Assembly (NCBI GenBank): GCA_030621805.1
Contig: JAUXGY010000006.1
Coordinates: 1-17,010 of the forward strand
DNA length: 17,010 bases
Direction: 5' to 3'
Source of the DNA: Kiritimatiellales bacterium
Lineage (GTDB): Bacteria; Verrucomicrobiota; Kiritimatiellia; Kiritimatiellales; Pontiellaceae
The translations under genes and the position numbers were made by a program. Positions 14,421 through 17,010 of this stretch are shown here, in pieces (position 1 is the stretch's first letter; each line of letters starts with the position of its first letter). The notes beneath the pieces were generated by a model. That model was given only the letters and a program-made list of their open reading frames with translations. It made no database searches and was not told the DNA's origin.

Positions 14421-15134
14421 TTAAAGAAATTCATAAGCGAGAATGCTCAATCCAAAAATCGCAGCGGTTTCCGTGCGCAGGATGCGGTCGCCGAATGAGA
14501 CGGGCTCCGCACCCGCCGCCACGGAGGTCTCTACCTCTTCCGGTGTAAAGTCTCCCTCGGGACCAATGAGCAAAGCCACTTTCCCCGCCCCGGAAAAATC
14601 GATTTGGCGAAAAGGCTTTGCGCCCGAGTTAAGTGATCCAATCAAAACCAGATCATACCCTTCAAGGAGGGGAAAAACGGCCTCCATTTTTTCCAGTGCA
14701 TGGAGCGTGGGCAACCAACGCACTTCGCACTGCTGCGCGGCGTTGAGCACCATCTTACCCCATCGTTCCTGTTTTTTGGGATGGGGTTTAAACTCCGTGT
14801 GCTGGGTCAATATGGGTCGGATATTCGATACGCCCAATTCGACCGCCTTCTGCAACACCAGCTCCCACCGGTCCGGTTTGGGTACAGCCTGAATTAGATC
14901 GATCTGCACGGCAGGCGGCGGCACCGACCAGCGCCTAGACACCCGCGCCGCAACCGCTGTTTTGGAAACGGATTCGAGGGTTGCTTCAGCCACGTTACCC
15001 CGCCCGTCGAACAGGATGATTTCCTGCCCCGGCTGAACCCGCAACACCCGCGCGAGATGGTGCGACTCATCGGGGGGAAGAACCACAAGGTCCTTCTCCA
15101 GTTCACCCACATCAACTAGCGAATTAATACGCAT
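14421..15134 (-). CDS. rsmE: 16S rRNA (uracil-1498-N3)-methyltransferase
   Basis: RsmE methylates U1498 of 16S rRNA in the 30S subunit using S-adenosylmethionine; it is a SPOUT (trefoil-knot) enzyme. From ATG 15134 it has 237 residues. An N-terminal PUA-like domain (about 15-70) has ESHHLARVLRVQPGQEI and LFDGRGNVAEA. The catalytic domain has AVPKPDRWELVLQKAVELGV, the SAM-binding LLIGPEGDF (about 188-196; canonical IGPEGGF) and the knot motif GDRILRTETA (about 215-224). It starts 6 nt after the dnaJ stop without a clear ribosome site, which suggests reinitiation or coupling. A TTG just before the ATG would add one residue. rsmE next to dnaJ is a recurrent arrangement, as in the Firmicute dnaK locus. 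Confidence 0.94.
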   Translation of the reverse strand: MRINSLVDVGELEKDLVVLPPDESHHLARVLRVQPGQEIILFDGRGNVAEATLESVSKTAVAARVSRRWSVPPPAVQIDLIQAVPKPDRWELVLQKAVELGVSNIRPILTQHTEFKPHPKKQERWGKMVLNAAQQCEVRWLPTLHALEKMEAVFPLLEGYDLVLIGSLNSGAKPFRQIDFSGAGKVALLIGPEGDFTPEEVETSVAAGAEPVSFGDRILRTETAAIFGLSILAYEFL

Positions 15135-15140
15135 CAAACT

Positions 15141-16316
15141 TTAGGAATCAGTTTCGAGCTTTCGCTTGCGCTCATAGAACTTCTGCGCGGTCTTGTTCAT
15201 TTTGGAGGTCAGTTCAAAATGGTTATCATGAAGCTGGTCGCAAAGGGCCTTCATCGCTTTCTTCTCCTTACCGGAGAGACGGCTGGGCACCTCAATGCTG
15301 ACCATCACGTTCTGACTCCCCTTTCCACCGCCGTGCGCAGCATCCATCACGCCCTGCCCGCGCAGGCGGAAAATCTTACCGCTCTCGGTGCCTGCCGGAA
15401 CCTTCAACTTGGCGCCCCCGTGGAGTGTGGGCACCTCGATTTCACCGCCAAGCATGGCAATGTGAAACGGCACAGGCACCTCACAGTAGACATCGAGGCC
15501 GTTACGCTTAAAAAATTCGTGATCGCGCACGTGGAAAACAATAAAGAGATCGCCCGCCGGCCCGCCACGGGCTCCTGCCTCGCCCTTTCCGGGCAGGCGC
15601 TGGCGCGAACCCGACTCAACGCCCGCCGGAATCCGCAGTTTGAGCTTTTTCCGCTCTTTAATACTTCCCGCTCCGTTGCACGCGGCACAAGGATTTGAAA
15701 TCGTTTCGCCCGCGCCGCCGCAGGTCGGGCAGGTTTGCGAAAACTGGATAAAACCACCGCCCGCATTAACCTGTCCGCGCCCACCGCACGTTGGGCAGGT
15801 ATTTTTTGAGGTACCCGGCTCCGCGCCGCTTCCGGTACACCGTCCGCACGTTTCGCTCACCGGCAGCGTAATGGTTCGGTGCGAGCCCAGCGCAGCCTCC
15901 TCGAAATCCACGTCCAAATCATAACGCAAGTCCGAGCCGCGTGCTGGGCCGTTGCGACGCCGCCGTCCGCCACCGCCGCCACCAAAAAGATCATTAATGT
16001 TAAATCCACCACCAAATACCTGCTCGAAAATATCCGATGCATCGTGGAACCCGCCGCCGAAGCCGCCGCCAAACCCGCCACCACCCGGCGCAAAGGCCTG
16101 ATGACCAAACTGGTCGTAGCGCGCCTTCTTGTCGGAATCGCCCAAAACTTCATAGGCCTCCGACGCCTCCTTAAAGCTCTCCTCTGCCGCGGCATCGCCC
16201 GGATTGCGGTCGGGATGAAACTTCATCGCCACCTTGCGGTAGGCCTTCTTGATCTGATCGTCCGAGGCGCTTTTGTCCACCCCCAGAATTTCGTAATAGT
16301 CGCGTTTATCTGCCAT
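15141..16316 (-). CDS. dnaJ: Chaperone protein DnaJ
   Basis: DnaJ delivers unfolded clients to DnaK and stimulates its ATPase. The 391-residue product has the full type I layout. The J domain (1-70) has the HPD triad at residues 34-36. A Gly/Phe-rich linker covers about 77-125. The zinc domain has four CxxCxGxG repeats with cysteines near 157/160, 174/177, 196/199 and 210/213. The C-terminal substrate-binding domains follow, with RIPAGVESGSRQRLPGKGEAG and TLHGGAKLKVPAGTESGKIFRLRGQG in part. All zinc ligands and the HPD are intact. ATG 16316 has GAGGAA about 8 nt upstream and stands 3 nt after the grpE stop, so coupling is likely. No dnaK lies in this operon segment. Confidence 0.97.
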   Translation of the reverse strand: MADKRDYYEILGVDKSASDDQIKKAYRKVAMKFHPDRNPGDAAAEESFKEASEAYEVLGDSDKKARYDQFGHQAFAPGGGGFGGGFGGGFHDASDIFEQVFGGGFNINDLFGGGGGGRRRRNGPARGSDLRYDLDVDFEEAALGSHRTITLPVSETCGRCTGSGAEPGTSKNTCPTCGGRGQVNAGGGFIQFSQTCPTCGGAGETISNPCAACNGAGSIKERKKLKLRIPAGVESGSRQRLPGKGEAGARGGPAGDLFIVFHVRDHEFFKRNGLDVYCEVPVPFHIAMLGGEIEVPTLHGGAKLKVPAGTESGKIFRLRGQGVMDAAHGGGKGSQNVMVSIEVPSRLSGKEKKAMKALCDQLHDNHFELTSKMNKTAQKFYERKRKLETDS

Positions 16317-16319
16317 AGC

Positions 16320-16886
16320 TTATTCCTCGCCTTCCTGGGCATCCGCAGGTCCGGAAGAGACAACCACCTGCGCCGCGCGCAGGAGCTTGTCGCCAAACAG
16401 ATAACCGCGGCGCACCTGATTCGAGCAGGTCTCAGCCGGATATTCATCCGACGGCATATGCGTCAGCGCCTCGTGCTTATGGGGATCAAACACCTCACCC
16501 ACCGCCTCGATTGGCACCAGATTAAATTTGTTGAGCACCTTCTGGAACTGGTCGTAGACGAGCTTAAACCCATCAAGCACGGCAGGATCCGCATCGTGCT
16601 GCTCGGCGGTCTGGAGCCCCATTTCATAGTGATCGAGCACGGGAAGAATCTCCAGCAGAAGATCCTCGTTTGCACGCTGGTAGAGTTCATTCCGCTCGCG
16701 CTGCGTGCGGTTGCGAAAGTTTGCGAAGTCGGCCTGCAAACGCACAAACTGATCGCGCAGCAACTCCTCTTCCTCCTCCTCGACCACGGGGATGGTGTCC
16801 TCTTCGATGATTTCCGTATCGGGAAGCTCCTCCTCCAGCACCTCTTTCTTCGGCTCCACCTCGTCCGTTTTATTCTTCTTAGCCAT
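16320..16886 (-). CDS. grpE: Nucleotide exchange factor GrpE
   Basis: GrpE releases ADP from DnaK and works as a dimer. From ATG 16886 it has 188 residues. An acidic, disordered start (about 8-42, with a run of Glu) precedes a long dimerisation helix (LLRDQFVRLQADFANFRNRT, QRERNELYQ). The beta-domain signature is FDPHKHEALTHMPSDEYP then QVRRGYLFGDKLLRAAQVVVS, close to the family pattern. An AAAGGA lies about 9 nt upstream of the ATG. The longer frame to 17009 includes the promoter and a non-homologous stretch, so it is rejected. It is the first gene of grpE-dnaJ-rsmE. Confidence 0.95.
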   Translation of the reverse strand: MAKKNKTDEVEPKKEVLEEELPDTEIIEEDTIPVVEEEEEELLRDQFVRLQADFANFRNRTQRERNELYQRANEDLLLEILPVLDHYEMGLQTAEQHDADPAVLDGFKLVYDQFQKVLNKFNLVPIEAVGEVFDPHKHEALTHMPSDEYPAETCSNQVRRGYLFGDKLLRAAQVVVSSGPADAQEGEE

Positions 16887-16917
16887 AATCAAAATCCTTT
16901 TGTTTCCAGAGCTTGGG

Positions 16918-16945
16918 AAAATACGCGAAACCACCGAACTGTCAA
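16918..16945 (-). promoter_or_regulatory. Predicted sigma-70-type promoter of grpE-dnaJ-rsmE
   Basis: On the minus strand a perfect TTGACA (16945-16940) is separated by 16 nt from TATTTT (16923-16918), a fair -10 box. The start would fall about 25 nt before the grpE ATG, leaving room for the AAAGGA ribosome site. No CIRCE element (TTAGCACTC-N9-GAGTGCTAA) is present between here and the right edge. Confidence 0.65.
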
Positions 16946-16971
16946 CAGGACATTGCCGCAGGACCCCGAAG

Positions 16972-16990
16972 AAAAATGCTGCGCAACGCA
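16972..16990 (-). terminator. Weak possible terminator of a gene beyond the right edge
   Basis: On the minus strand TGCG-TTG-CGCA forms a short 4-bp stem followed by GCATTTTT. It would lie upstream of the grpE promoter and could end a gene entering from the right. The stem is too short for a firm call. Confidence 0.2.
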
Positions 16991-17010
16991 CCGAAAAGCA
17001 CTTCTTCAAC

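Noticed and set aside
14351..14548. A 65-residue plus-strand frame overlapping the end of rsmE
   Set aside because: It overlaps the conserved rsmE C-terminus, is Arg/Pro rich and has no homology signal.
16887..17009. N-terminal extension of grpE to 17009
   Set aside because: The extra residues cover the predicted promoter and are unlike GrpE; MAKKNK at 16886 has a ribosome site and a normal GrpE start.

Overview
The window reads as chromosomal core-gene DNA from a Gram-negative bacterium with an outer membrane, judging by BamA, a secreted TPR protein and ExbB/ExbD. Almost everything lies on the minus strand. The best guess is a member of the PVC group, possibly a Kiritimatiellota/Verrucomicrobiota lineage. 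This rests on the style of the proteins: a secreted protein with a small SH3-like start, an ExbB with its own signal peptide, paired ExbDs and acidic protein tails. It also rests on the gene order. No rRNA is present, so the placement is an inference.

Reading in the direction of transcription (from high to low coordinates), there are three blocks. (1) 16886-14421: grpE-dnaJ-rsmE, a chaperone operon with an rRNA methyltransferase at its end, behind a promoter with a consensus -35 box; dnaK is not in between. (2) 14065-8124: a large secreted TPR protein, a second secreted protein, one ExbB/TolQ-type channel and two ExbD/TolR-type proteins. This looks like a proton-motive-force-driven envelope machine, followed after a gap by a 63-residue membrane protein. 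(3) 7609-140: tRNA-Gln(UUG), prs, rplY, pth, rpsF, ssb, rpsR, rplI, dnaB and bamA. This is a tightly packed translation/replication operon with gaps of 1-30 nt and one ATGA overlap, ending in the outer-membrane assembly gene bamA. At the left edge, the tail of a plus-strand gene (YhcH/YjgK/YiaL-like) converges on bamA.

Most of the window is ordinary housekeeping sequence. The part most worth a second look is block 2. Its composition (TPR proteins, one ExbB, two ExbDs, no TonB/TolA/TolB/Pal in view) does not match the textbook Tol-Pal or TonB operons, and its function cannot be read from sequence alone. The tRNA-Gln/prs junction and an operator-like dyad upstream of the TPR gene are smaller points of interest. 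No mobile elements, CRISPR arrays or phage genes were seen.
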